From Cellulomonas uda (lineage in GTDB: Bacteria > Actinomycetota > Actinomycetes > Actinomycetales > Cellulomonadaceae), in NCBI RefSeq assembly GCF_006538705.1, contig NZ_BJLP01000001.1:1-64000 (forward strand): DNA of 64,000 nucleotides. The letters are read 5' to 3'. Every line of letters starts with the position of its first letter. The first letter of the stretch is position 1. Shown here in pieces: positions 46,148 to 55,944 of the stretch. Below the pieces are notes generated by a model. The model was not told the DNA's origin, searched no databases, and worked only from the letters and a program-made list of their open reading frames with translations. The translations under genes were made by a program, and so were the position numbers.

Positions 46148-46969
46148 TCAGCCTGTGGTCACCAGGACCGCGACCGTCACCGCCGCGACGCCGATCGCCG
46201 CGAGGAACGGGTACCGGCGCGAGGGGCGGCGTGCGGCCACCCAAGCGGCGCTCGCGGCGAGCGCGGCCGCGAGGACCAGCGCGGCGATCCCCACGGCCGT
46301 GGCCCCGCCGGGCGTGCCCAGCACGACGAGCGCGGTCGCCGCGAGCAGCAGCGCGACCGCGCCCAGCGTGGTGCGGCGCCGACCGAGGCGGTGCGGCAGC
46401 CCGACGACGCCCGTGGCCGCGTCGTCCTCGAGGTCGGGCAGCACGTTCGCGAGGTGCGCCCCGACGCCCAGCAGGGCCGCGGCGACCGTCGTCGTGACCG
46501 GTGCGGCGCGGGGCGGGTCCAGGGCGAGCGTCGCGACCGACGGCAGCAGGCCGAACGACAGCGCGTACGGCGCCCACGACCACCGCGTGGACTTGAGCCA
46601 CAGGTTGTACGACCACGCCGACGCGACCGTGACCAGGTGCATGACGCCCGCGGCGGCGCCGAGCGCGAACGAGAGCACCACGCATGCGGCGACCGCGACG
46701 AGCGCCGCGGTGCGGACCGTGCGGACGTCGAGGGCCCCGGTCGCGATCGGCTTGTCGGTGCGGCCGACCGCGCGGTCCCGCGCCGCGTCGACCCAGTCGT
46801 TCGACCAGCCGATCGACAGCTGCCCCGCGAGCACCGCTGCCGTGACCAGCCATGCGGGCGCACCGACGGCCCACGAGTACGCCCCGGCGAACGCGGTGAC
46901 GGCGATCGCGGGCGCGGCGTGCGCGGCGCGCACCAGCGCCAGCACGCCCCGCGCCCCGACCATGCCCAC
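46148..46969 (-). CDS. UbiA-family prenyltransferase
   Basis: 273 residues with about eight hydrophobic helices. First Asp motif NDWVDAARD (N57, D58, D61, D65) and second motif DLEDDAATG are the Mg-diphosphate binding sites of UbiA enzymes; KPIATGAL and GRRRTT fit the family. Transfers a prenyl chain to an aromatic ring. 78 bases separate it from the PKS on the same strand, so the likely substrate is the PKS product. CAGGGT six bases before ATG 46969 is a near-match to the leaderless -10. Confidence 0.9.
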   Translation of the reverse strand: MGMVGARGVLALVRAAHAAPAIAVTAFAGAYSWAVGAPAWLVTAAVLAGQLSIGWSNDWVDAARDRAVGRTDKPIATGALDVRTVRTAALVAVAACVVLSFALGAAAGVMHLVTVASAWSYNLWLKSTRWSWAPYALSFGLLPSVATLALDPPRAAPVTTTVAAALLGVGAHLANVLPDLEDDAATGVVGLPHRLGRRRTTLGAVALLLAATALVVLGTPGGATAVGIAALVLAAALAASAAWVAARRPSRRYPFLAAIGVAAVTVAVLVTTG

Positions 46970-47053
46970 ACCCTGACACGCACCCGGGTGCCCCGCACCC
47001 CTCCCGCCGCTGGTCAGCGCGGCCGGTCACCCCCGGTGAGGTCGTGCATCTCT

Positions 47054-47125
47054 CGTCGGGTCGTGCGTTTGACGATGAGTCGCGCAGTCATCCGCACGAC
47101 CTATCGAGAGACGCGCGACCCGACG
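47054..47125. repeat. Nested hairpin intergenic element (copy B)
   Basis: Outer arms 47054-47068 and 47111-47125 (15 bp, one G-U). Inner arms GTCGCGCAG (47079-47087) and CCGCACGAC (47092-47100), loop TCAT; the inner stem pairs better on the minus strand. Same core as copies A and C. Confidence 0.75.
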
Positions 47126-47140
47126 GCGCCACGGGTGGGG

Positions 47141-47965
47141 TTAGGGGTGGCGGGTTGTCGACGTGGCGACGACGGGGGCCAGGAGGGCGAGGGTCGCTGC
47201 GACGAACGCGGCCCTGGCGGCCGTCTCGTCGACCAGCTCGCCGGTGGTGCGGCCCAGGCCGATCCACAGCAGACCCCACGCCATCGCCAGCCCCACCGGG
47301 ACGACGACGGTCGGCCGGCGCCGCCCGTAGAACGCGTACGCGACGGCGAGCACCGCGGCGAGCGACACCAGCACCACGGACCACCCGGTCGCGCCGAGGC
47401 CCAGCTCGCCCACCTCGGCGTCGGCCAGGAATGCCGCGGTGTTCGCGAGCGTCGCGACGCCGACCCACCCGGTGTACAGCCCCATGGTCACGTCGGTCAC
47501 GACCGACGGCAGGGCGGAGGTGTGCTCGAGCCGGACCAGCTTCACGTAGACGGCGGCGAGCACCGCGAGCAGCACGGCGATGACCAGCACGCTCGCGCCC
47601 ACCGACCCGGCCTGCACCACCCCGATCCACAGCGCGTTGAGCAGCATCGTCGCGAGCACCCACCACGCGACGGCCCGCAGGCGCCGGTCGGCCGCGTGGC
47701 GTGGCAACGCCTGCACCACGGCGAACACCGCGAGGCCCGTGTAGATCACCGACCAGATCGAGAACGCCGGGCTGTCGGGCGCGACGGGCGTGGCCGTCGC
47801 CGACAGCGCGCCGTCGGCGGCCTGGGCGATGGGCTGCCCGCCGAACGCGCCGGACCCGATGGTCGCGCCGACGATCGCGACCACCGCGCCGACGAGCACC
47901 GTGACCTGGCGGACCCGGTCGCGTGACGTGGCGGTACCGACTGCTCCTGCGGTCATCGTCCCCAT
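47141..47965 (-). CDS. TspO/MBR-like tryptophan-rich membrane protein
   Basis: 274 residues with about seven hydrophobic helices. FSIWSVIYTGLAVFAVVQA near 75-95 is the typical first conserved stretch of bacterial TspO-related proteins, and conserved Trp residues recur (AVAWWVLATMLLNALWIG, TGWVGVATLANTAAF). It may bind porphyrin- or tetrapyrrole-like ligands, but this larger form is uncharacterised. ATG 47965 has AAGGTGG five bases upstream. Confidence 0.7.
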   Translation of the reverse strand: MGTMTAGAVGTATSRDRVRQVTVLVGAVVAIVGATIGSGAFGGQPIAQAADGALSATATPVAPDSPAFSIWSVIYTGLAVFAVVQALPRHAADRRLRAVAWWVLATMLLNALWIGVVQAGSVGASVLVIAVLLAVLAAVYVKLVRLEHTSALPSVVTDVTMGLYTGWVGVATLANTAAFLADAEVGELGLGATGWSVVLVSLAAVLAVAYAFYGRRRPTVVVPVGLAMAWGLLWIGLGRTTGELVDETAARAAFVAATLALLAPVVATSTTRHP

Positions 47966-48088
47966 GTCGCCCACCTTCTCCGGAGATCGTCGGCCCGGCA
48001 TCTCGGGCGAGTGCGCCGCTCGACGCGCGGCATCGCGGTGTCGGTTGCAGGATGACCAGGACGTCGACCCGACGAGAGGTGAGGACAC

Positions 48089-48481
48089 GTGGAGCACTGG
48101 ACGATCGCGACCGTCGCCGAGCAGAGCCCGGACTTCCGCCGGGTGCTGTGGACGGGGCAGCACACGCAGCTGGTCGTCATGACGATCCCGCCGGGCGGTG
48201 AGATCGGTCAGGAGGTCCACGAGGACATCGACCAGATCCTCACGTTCGTCTCGGGGACAGGCAAGGCGATCGTCTCCGGTCAGGAGCGCAACGTGGCGCA
48301 GGGCGACCTCGTCGTCGTCCCCGCGGGCCGCACGCACAACTTCGTCAACACGGGCGAGAACCCGCTGATCCTCTACACGGTCTACGGCCCGCCCGAGCAC
48401 GCCGAGGGCGCGGTGCACGCGACCAAGGAGGAGGCGGACGCCGCGGAGGAGTCGGGCCAGGACGAGCCGCCCACGCAGTGA
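48089..48481 (+). CDS. Cupin-domain protein
   Basis: 130 residues. Single cupin barrel: motif 1 PPGGEIGQEVHEDIDQILTFVSG (His and Glu metal ligands) and motif 2 GDLVVVPAGRTHNFVNTG. Mannose-6-phosphate-isomerase-like small cupin. A Glu-rich tail follows. GAGAGGTGAGG precedes GTG 48089. Divergent from the TspO-like gene. Substrate unknown. Confidence 0.85.
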   Translation: MEHWTIATVAEQSPDFRRVLWTGQHTQLVVMTIPPGGEIGQEVHEDIDQILTFVSGTGKAIVSGQERNVAQGDLVVVPAGRTHNFVNTGENPLILYTVYGPPEHAEGAVHATKEEADAAEESGQDEPPTQ

Positions 48482-48528
48482 GGTGCCCGGCGGCGGGTGG
48501 TGCGAGTGAGGACGGGACCGAGGTCCCA

Positions 48529-48557
48529 TGAGGTAAGGCTTGCCTGATCGCTAGCGT
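48529..48557 (+). promoter_or_regulatory. feo promoter with DtxR/IdeR iron box, leaderless
   Basis: A 19-base site at 48529-48547 (TGAGGTAAGGCTTGCCTGA) agrees with the DtxR/IdeR consensus TTAGGTTAGGCTAACCTAA at 14 of 19 positions. It covers the -35 position of a promoter whose -10 TAGCGT (48552-48557) lies six bases before GTG 48564. Iron-loaded repressor bound here would block RNA polymerase. Confidence 0.75.
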
Positions 48558-48563
48558 CGACGC

Positions 48564-48797
48564 GTGGACCTGGCCTCGTGTGAACCCGGAGCGACCGTCC
48601 GGGTCCTCGACGTCGAGCTCGACGAGAGCACCCGCCGCCGGTTCCGCACGTTCGGGCTCGCCCCGGGCGCGGTGCTGCACGTGACGCACCGCGGCGGCTT
48701 CGGTGGACGCGTCGTCGGCGTGGGTGCCGACCGGCTCGCGCTCGACGCAGGCACGTGCCGACGCGTGCGCGTCGAGGCCGTCGCGGTGCGCTCGTGA
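48564..48797 (+). CDS. feoA: Ferrous iron transport protein FeoA
   Basis: 77 residues, SH3-like FeoA fold: EPGATVRVLDVELDESTRRR, FRTFGLAPGAVLHVTHRGGFGGRVV. Small cytosolic partner of FeoB. Its stop overlaps the feoB GTG. Start fixed by the leaderless promoter under the iron box. Confidence 0.92.
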   Translation: MDLASCEPGATVRVLDVELDESTRRRFRTFGLAPGAVLHVTHRGGFGGRVVGVGADRLALDAGTCRRVRVEAVAVRS

Positions 48798-50701
48798 GCT
48801 GCCACGACGACGACGCGGCACCGGCCGCCGCGACGAGCGTGCTCGACGCCCCGCGCGTCGTCCTCGTCGGGAACCCGAACGTCGGCAAGTCGACGCTGTT
48901 CAACGCGCTCACGGGCGCGCGCCAGCGCGTCGTCAACGCGCCCGGCACGACTGTCGAGCTGCAGGAGGGCCGCTGGCGCGTCGAGGACGTCGACCTGCGG
49001 CTCGTCGACCTGCCCGGGACGTACGCGCTGCAGGCAGCGTCGCCCGACGAGCAGGTCGTCGCCGACGAGCTCGACGGCGGCGCCGCGGACCTCGTCGTGC
49101 TCGTGGCGGACGCGAGCGCGCTCGCGCGGTCCCTGCTGCTCGCGGGGCAGGTCGCCCGCAGTGCGGGCCCGGACGGGCGCGGCGTGCCGGTCGTCGTGGC
49201 ACTGACCATGGGCGACGTCGCTCGGGCGCGCGGGCTCGGGCGCGCGGCGGACCACCTGCGAGCGCGGCTCGGCGTCCCGGTGGTCGAGGTCGACCCGCGC
49301 ACGGGCGCGGGTGCGGGCGAGCTCGCGCGCGTGGTCACCGCGGCCGTGCGCACCCGCCCGACGATGACCCTGGCCATCCCCGACGACGACGCACCCGACG
49401 ACGCGCTCTACGACTGGGTCGCGGACGTGCTGGCCGCGGTCCCGGCGCCCGTCCGCCCCGTGCGGACGTGGTCGGACCGCATCGACCGCGTGCTGCTCGA
49501 CGCGCGTCTGGGCGTGCCGGTCTTCCTGGGCGTCATGTGGGCGCTGTTCCAGCTCACGACGAGCGTGGCCGCGCCGCTGGTCGACGGGGTCGACCGTCTC
49601 GTCAACGGCGTCGTCGCGGACGCGGTGCGCGGCGTGCTGCCCACCGGGTGGCTGCAAGGGCTCGTCGTCGACGGCGTGCTCGCGGGTGCCGGGACCGTGC
49701 TGTCGTTCGTCCCGCTCATGGCACTGATGTTCGTCGCGGTCGCGCTGCTCGAGGACTGCGGCTACCTCGCGCGTGCCGCGTTCGTCGCCGACCGTGCGAT
49801 GCGGACGCTCGGGCTCGACGGCCGCGCGGTGCTGCCACTCGTCGTCGGCTTCGGCTGCAACCTGCCCGCGCTCGCCGCGACCCGCACCCTCCCGCACGCG
49901 CGCCAGCGCCTGCTCGTCGGGCTGCTCGTCCCGTTCACGTCGTGCACCGCACGGCTGACCGTCTACGTGCTGCTCGCGTCGGTGTTCTTCCCCGAGCATG
50001 CCGGCACCGCGATCTTCGTCATGTACGTCGCATCGGTGCTGCTCGTCGTGCTCGGCGGGACGGTGCTGCGCCGCACCCTGTTCCGCGACCTCGTGCGCCA
50101 GCCGCTCGTCCTGGTGCTGCCCGCCTACCAGCGCCCCGGGCTGCGAGCCATCGCGGTGTCGAGCGCGGTGCGGGCGCGCGCGTTCGTGCGCAAGGCCGGG
50201 TCGATCATCGTGGTGACCCTCACCGCGGTGTGGGTGCTCCTGGCCGTGCCCGTGGCCGGTGGGCACGACTTCGCCGCCGTACCCGTCGCCGACTCGCTGT
50301 ACGGGCGCGCGGCGCACACCGCCGCGCCCGTGTTCGGCCCCACCGGGTTCGGCTCGTGGGAGGCGACAGCGGCTCTCGCGACCGGGTTCGTCGCGAAGGA
50401 GGTCGTCGTCGGCTCGTTCGCGCAGACCGCCGCGGTCGCCGAGCCCGACGACCCTGCGCAGCCCGGCCTGGTGGGTGAGCGGCTGCAGGCGACGTTCGAC
50501 GCGTCGTCGGGCGGGCACGGCGCCGCAGCGGCCGCCGCGTTCCTGTGGTTCGTGCTCGCGTACAGCCCGTGCCTCGCGACGCTCGCCGAGCAGCGCCGCC
50601 TGCTCGGGAGCCGGTGGACCGCGTTCGGGCTCGTCGTCGGGCTCGTCGTCGCGTGGGTCGGTGCGGTGCTCGTGTTCACGGTCGGGAAGGCACTCGGATG
50701 A
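48794..50701 (+). CDS. feoB: Ferrous iron transporter FeoB
   Basis: 635 residues. N-terminal G-domain: G1 GNPNVGKST (about 26-34), G2 Thr in NAPGTTVE, G3 DLPGTYAL; G4 reads ALTMGD, with Thr replacing the usual Asn of N-x-x-D. The membrane part has two Gate regions (VVGFGCNLPALAATRTL in the first) and about eight helices. Imports Fe2+. GTG 48794 overlaps the feoA stop; the stop overlaps the downstream feoC-like ATG. Confidence 0.94.
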   Translation: MSCHDDDAAPAAATSVLDAPRVVLVGNPNVGKSTLFNALTGARQRVVNAPGTTVELQEGRWRVEDVDLRLVDLPGTYALQAASPDEQVVADELDGGAADLVVLVADASALARSLLLAGQVARSAGPDGRGVPVVVALTMGDVARARGLGRAADHLRARLGVPVVEVDPRTGAGAGELARVVTAAVRTRPTMTLAIPDDDAPDDALYDWVADVLAAVPAPVRPVRTWSDRIDRVLLDARLGVPVFLGVMWALFQLTTSVAAPLVDGVDRLVNGVVADAVRGVLPTGWLQGLVVDGVLAGAGTVLSFVPLMALMFVAVALLEDCGYLARAAFVADRAMRTLGLDGRAVLPLVVGFGCNLPALAATRTLPHARQRLLVGLLVPFTSCTARLTVYVLLASVFFPEHAGTAIFVMYVASVLLVVLGGTVLRRTLFRDLVRQPLVLVLPAYQRPGLRAIAVSSAVRARAFVRKAGSIIVVTLTAVWVLLAVPVAGGHDFAAVPVADSLYGRAAHTAAPVFGPTGFGSWEATAALATGFVAKEVVVGSFAQTAAVAEPDDPAQPGLVGERLQATFDASSGGHGAAAAAAFLWFVLAYSPCLATLAEQRRLLGSRWTAFGLVVGLVVAWVGAVLVFTVGKALG

Positions 50702-50937
50702 GCGTGCTCGACGACGTGCTGACGGCCGCGCGCACGGGCGCGACCCCCGACGCGATCGCCCGCGGCCTGCGCCTCGACCGCGGGCTCGTGGACGCCGCGC
50801 TCGCGCGCCTCGTCGCCCGCGGCGACGCCAGCGCCGCGCGCACCGAACGGCCCGCGCCGCACGCCGCCGCGTCCGCCTGCTCGTCGTGCCGCCCGTCCCC
50901 CGCGTGCGCAGGCTGCCCCCTCGCCGCTCGCCGTTGA
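50698..50937 (+). CDS. FeoC-like winged-helix Cys-rich protein
   Basis: 79 residues. A small winged-helix (LTAARTGATPDAIARGL, RGLVDAALARLVARG) followed by four cysteines spaced C-x2-C-x5-C-x2-C (CSSC, then CAGC), like FeoC proteins that carry an Fe-S or metal site. ATG 50698 overlaps the feoB stop. Likely a redox- or iron-sensitive modulator of FeoB. Confidence 0.82.
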   Translation: MSVLDDVLTAARTGATPDAIARGLRLDRGLVDAALARLVARGDASAARTERPAPHAAASACSSCRPSPACAGCPLAARR

Positions 50938-50947
50938 GCCCGTGTCG

Positions 50948-51805
50948 TCAGCCGGTCAGGTGGGACCTCAGCTCGACCACGTCGAACGGTGCGCTGACGG
51001 ACTGCGTCGTGGCGGTCCCGGCGACGTCGCGCCACTTGTGCAGCGGGTCGGCGTCGATGCGGAACCTGCCCTCCCACACCACGGACAGCCCGACCGTGGT
51101 GTGCGTGAGGGGCTCAGTGAAGACATGGGTGACGTCGAACGACGGGTACGGGGCTCCGGGGATCGCGCTCACGACCGACTCGCCGTCGCCGAACGTCCAG
51201 TGGTACTCGACGGGAGTCGCGACGATGTCGATGCCCCACGTGCCGAAGACCGTGGTGCGCAACCGTTGCTCGCTGCCGTCGGTGTAGAGGATCGTCCGCT
51301 TGTTGACCAGGACGTCGGCGGACGGTTGGACGTTCACCTCGGGTGCGTCGATCACGAGCCGGCGGAACTCCTCCTGCGTCAGGGGCGGGAGCTGGTGCTC
51401 GGGGCATGACCACCCGAGCACCTGCTCCCAGCGGTTCCAGACGTCGCGTTCCGCCGTGCGCTCCCGCAGGGTGTGCCGCCACAGGGGCTCGACCGCGGGC
51501 CCGTCCTCGCACGGCGGTGGCTCGACCTGAGTGTCCGGAGGCAGGTAGCAGGGCTGGTCGATGCCGGGCTCGTCGTCGGAGTCCTCGATGCAGATCGCCT
51601 TGCGCTTGTACTCCACGGTGCGGTCCGGGTCGTTCGCGGTCGTCTTCAGATAGGCCTCGTAGACCCGGTTCGCCTTGAACGCCCTGAGCCAGAACGCCTC
51701 GTCGCCGTCGCCCGACACGACAACTTCCTTGGCACTCGCAGGGGACGCGGGGGCCAGGAGCGTTGCGCACGTCACGAGGACGAGGGCGTGGAGCCGCGCC
51801 CTCAC
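50948..51805 (-). CDS. Exported protein with PKD-like fold, unknown
   Basis: 285 residues: signal peptide (LHALVLVTCATLLAPASPASA), four to five cysteines in the middle (KAICIEDSDDEPGIDQPCYLPP, CEDGP, GWSCPEHQLPP), and a C-terminal beta region EYHWTFGDGESV...DVTHVF typical of PKD domains (the WTFGDG and HVF signatures). GTG 51805 overlaps the stop of the upstream lipoprotein gene. No operon partner beyond that; surface role is inferred. Confidence 0.75.
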   Translation of the reverse strand: MRARLHALVLVTCATLLAPASPASAKEVVVSGDGDEAFWLRAFKANRVYEAYLKTTANDPDRTVEYKRKAICIEDSDDEPGIDQPCYLPPDTQVEPPPCEDGPAVEPLWRHTLRERTAERDVWNRWEQVLGWSCPEHQLPPLTQEEFRRLVIDAPEVNVQPSADVLVNKRTILYTDGSEQRLRTTVFGTWGIDIVATPVEYHWTFGDGESVVSAIPGAPYPSFDVTHVFTEPLTHTTVGLSVVWEGRFRIDADPLHKWRDVAGTATTQSVSAPFDVVELRSHLTG

Positions 51806-52428
51806 AGCTTCTTCTCGACGAGCGTCGGGTCGACGCCCTGGACGAGCCATCGACCGTCACGCCACTCCAAGCTCACGTCTGCTTGGGTGACCTTGATCCC
51901 TGGGTAGTCCTCGACCACCTCGCCGTCGCTGTTGACGGTCTGGGACGGGTGCTCGTCGAACGCGATCGTCGCGCTGAACGTCCCGTCCTCGAAGTCCATT
52001 GCGCTTGCGAACGTGAACTCGATGTGGCCGCCGACTTCGTGATAGCCCTTGGAGCGATCTGCGGCTGCCAAGTCGGTGATGTCGGCGCAGTAGCCGCAGT
52101 CCTCGCCGCTCAGCTCGTCCCAGGCCGTCGTATCGCCTGTCGCGAAGACGTATGGGAACAGGGACATGAAGTACTGGGCGACGGCCTGCGCGTTGTCCGC
52201 ATCTGCTGGACCTTCGAGCGCTGCGGGTGGCTGGGGCGGGACCGTGACGTCCGGGAGTGCGCTCGGTGTCGGGCTCGGCGTGGGTGTGGGGCCGGCGGAT
52301 GCCGAGGGCGGAGCGGGGGCCGTGGTCGTCGTCGCTCGTGTGGTGGGCGCCGCGGGCCCCTGGTCGGTGCACGCGGTGAGCACGAGTGTGGCGAGCGCGA
52401 GTGCGGTGATGGCCCCCTGGTTCTTCAT
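51802..52428 (-). CDS. DUF6318-type lipoprotein
   Basis: 208 residues. Lipobox LVLTAC (Cys 20), a Thr/Pro-rich spacer (about 28-62) and a conserved domain with YFMSLFPYVFATGDTTAWDEL and EDCGYCADI, the hallmark of the DUF6318 family of actinobacterial lipoproteins. The downstream PKD-like gene overlaps the stop. TACTTT lies eight bases before ATG 52428. Confidence 0.82.
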   Translation of the reverse strand: MKNQGAITALALATLVLTACTDQGPAAPTTRATTTTAPAPPSASAGPTPTPSPTPSALPDVTVPPQPPAALEGPADADNAQAVAQYFMSLFPYVFATGDTTAWDELSGEDCGYCADITDLAAADRSKGYHEVGGHIEFTFASAMDFEDGTFSATIAFDEHPSQTVNSDGEVVEDYPGIKVTQADVSLEWRDGRWLVQGVDPTLVEKKL

Positions 52429-52505
52429 GGGGCCCGAAAGTACACGAACCGGACATCGCGCGGACGGGTCGTGTGAGTGGCTGTGGACAGGCGGCCAGGG
52501 ACACG

Positions 52506-52542
52506 ACGACGGCGCCGCACCGGTGGGGTGCGACGCCGTCGT
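52506..52542 (-). terminator. Terminator hairpin after the xylanase gene
   Basis: ACGACGGCGCCGCACC (52506-52521) pairs with GGTGCGACGCCGTCGT (52527-52542) apart from one position that is a G-U pair on the minus strand; 5-base loop. It lies 31 bases past the xylanase stop. Confidence 0.7.
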
Positions 52543-52572
52543 GGTTCCGGCGACAAGCCGGGGGTCAGCGGC

Positions 52573-54039
<1,467 letters not shown>

Positions 54040-54077
54040 TCACTCTTCGCCGGGACAATCCGACCGTCAACGAACCT

Positions 54078-54124
54078 AATCGTTTGCCGATTTCGCGCGG
54101 CTTTCCGATATCGAACCGCTTCGA
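54078..54124 (-). promoter_or_regulatory. Inverted repeats upstream of the xylanase gene
   Basis: AATCG-N5-CGATT at 54078-54092, CGATATCG at 54106-54113 and TCGAA-CCGC-TTCGA at 54111-54124 lie 93-140 bases before the start in an AT-rich patch. AATCG...CGATT also appears, with no spacer, upstream of the cellulase gene. Confidence 0.45.
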
Positions 54125-54256
54125 GAGACCGTTCGACGACGTCTGTTCAGGTCAGCGCGAGGTGGGTGTCCCGGGGACGACGAGGCCGCGCGTGCCACGC
54201 CCTTCGACGCGCCGTCCGACCGCGGCCGACCCGGCGATAGTGTCGGCGCCCGCGCG

Positions 54257-54830
54257 TCAGCGCCGGGGCTCGGCGCGGCCCCGCTGGTCGCGCCGCCGGG
54301 TCAGGTGCGCCACCTCCGCCGTGTTGCCCGCCAGCTCGATCGCCCGCCCGTACGCCTCGCGCGCCTGCGCGCTGCGACCCAGTGGTCGTCTCCTGCACCA
54401 GGAAGGCGCGCGCGATCTCCGGCACGGTCAGCCCGCCCAGCATCCGCAGCGTGAGCGCCACGCGCGCGTCCGGCGACAGCGCCGGGTGGCAGCACGTGAA
54501 CACCAGCCGCAGGCGGTCGTCGTCCACCGCACCGAGCGGTGCGCGCTCGTCGTCGTCGAACAACAGCCGCGCCTCCTCGTGCTTGGCGTCGCGGTGCGAC
54601 TCGCGCCGGACGCGGTCGAGCGCCTTGCGGGTCGCCGTCGTCGTCAGCCAGGCACCGGGCGTCGTCGGGACCCCGTCGCGCGGCCAGCGCTCGACGGCCG
54701 CCGCGAACGCCTCCGCGGCCGCGTCCTCGGCGACCCCCAGGTCGCCGAACCTGCGCGTGAGGGTGGCGACCACCCGCGCCCACTCCTGGTGGTGGGCGCG
54801 GGTGACCGCCGCCTCGACCTCGGGTGTCAC
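54257..54830 (-). pseudogene. ECF sigma factor (DUF6596 type) with internal deletion and frameshift
   Basis: The first 150 residues from GTG 54830 are a normal sigma factor of the YCII-associated group (AVTRAHHQEWARVVATLTRR, DGVPTTPGAWLTTTATRKALD, GLTVPEIARAFLVQETT). At about 54380 the sequence jumps, in another frame, to the characteristic C-terminus of the same family (LGRSAQAREAYGRAIELAG then NTAEVAHLTRR), stopping at 54257. Roughly 200 residues of the usual 400 are missing. GTG 54830 overlaps the stop of the intact YCII gene. Confidence 0.8.
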
Positions 54831-55213
54831 GACCCGAGCAGGTCCTTGATCGACTCCTCGGTCTGGAACGGGCGGACCTCGACCTTGCCGCGGCATGCCT
54901 TCGAGCCCTCGGCCGCGAGGCGTAGCGCCACGTCCAGGTCCGGCGCGTCGACGATCCAGAACCCGCCGATGTGCTCCTTCGACTCGAGGTACGGGCCGTC
55001 GGTGATCACCGGCTGGTCGCCCTGGCCGTCGACGACCGTGGCCGTCGTCGCCTCGGCGAGACCGTCGGCGTAGACGAAGTAGCCCTCGGCGACGAGCTTG
55101 TCGTTGAACGCGCCGGTGTCGGCGAACGCCTCGAGCATCGCCTCCTTGGACGCGTAGTTGCCGTACGGGGTGCGCTCGGCGGGGCCGAACACGGACAGCA
55201 GGTACTTGGGCAT
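54827..55213 (-). CDS. YCII-family protein
   Basis: 128 residues of the YCII (DGPF) fold: MPKYLLSVFGPAERTPYG start, GPYLESKEHIGGFWIVDAPD with the family's DGPYxExKE motif. Usually encoded just before a DUF6596 sigma factor, as here. GAGGAGA lies before ATG 55213. The gene itself is intact although its partner is broken. Biochemical role is unknown. Confidence 0.9.
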   Translation of the reverse strand: MPKYLLSVFGPAERTPYGNYASKEAMLEAFADTGAFNDKLVAEGYFVYADGLAEATTATVVDGQGDQPVITDGPYLESKEHIGGFWIVDAPDLDVALRLAAEGSKACRGKVEVRPFQTEESIKDLLGS

Positions 55214-55351
55214 CTCGGGTCTCCTCGGTGCACGGGTGGTCCTACGACGCGGTCCGGATGACCGCCTCTCACCTTCCCGACGAACGGGCCTGACGGAATT
55301 CGACACCTGTGGGGAGGATCGTCGCGACCCGTTCACGACGACGCGGCTGGC

Positions 55352-55653
55352 GTGGCAGGCGTGCAGCAGCGGGTGGGGGCGTACGCGGTGGGCTACGACG
55401 TCGCGCTCGACGCGCTGCTCGGCGTCGGCTCCGAGGTCGTGCCGTCCGTGCGGCCGGTGCGCCGGACCGGCACGCGCTGCGCGTCGTGTATCGCGCGCAC
55501 GTCACGGGCGGCGCGCTGCGCGACGAGGTCGACGGCTCGACCGACCGCGCCGCCTGGTTCCCGTTGGACGCGGTTGCGGACCTGCCCCGCCACGGCTTCG
55601 TCGACGAGGCCCTGCGCCTCGCGGGCCTGCTGGGCGACGCGCGGTCCCGGTGA
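55352..55653 (+). pseudogene. NUDIX hydrolase remnant
   Basis: One frame reads GYDVALDALLGVGSEVVPSV (the strand after the Nudix box); a shift of frame near 55465 is needed to reach HALRVVYRAHVTGGALRDEV and RAAWFPLDAVADLP, the end of the same fold. The Nudix box and N-terminus are absent. A one-base-type frameshift plus a 5' deletion. Confidence 0.6.
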
Positions 55654-55654
55654 G

Positions 55655-55714
55655 GTCGTGAGTTCCTCGGTCAGTCGTGCAGATGACTGCACGACCTGGC
55701 GAGAAACTCACGAC
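55655..55714. repeat. Nested hairpin intergenic element (copy C)
   Basis: Outer arms GTCGTGAGTT (55655-55664) and AACTCACGAC (55705-55714) are perfect; inner arms GTCGTGCAG (55674-55682) and CTGCACGAC (55687-55695) are perfect around ATGA. Confidence 0.8.
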
Positions 55715-55944
55715 TTGCCGAGGAACGCGCGTCGCCCACCAGCCACCACAGCAGCGCGAGGACCGGCAGCAGCGCACCCACGGCACCGCGAACGCGAGCA
55801 GCGGCACCCACGGTGCGCCGCGTTGCGGCAGGCCGACGACGTCGCCGCCACCCGCACGAGCACCTGACCCGGTGCGGGGCGTGGGCGGGCACCTCCGCGA
55901 CGCGCTGGACCTCCGGACCGCCGGTCGTAGACCACGGCCTTCAT
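55708..55944 (-). pseudogene. Zinc-type alcohol dehydrogenase (MDR) 5' remnant
   Basis: ATG 55944 opens MKAVVYDRRSGGP, the typical N-terminus of medium-chain quinone oxidoreductases; in shifted frames PEVQRVAEVPAHAP and APGQVLVRVAATSS follow, so small indels have broken it, and the rest of the gene is missing. The segment beyond about 55860 has unrelated hydrophobic sequence (LLPVLALLWWLVGDA) from another lost gene. Confidence 0.55.
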
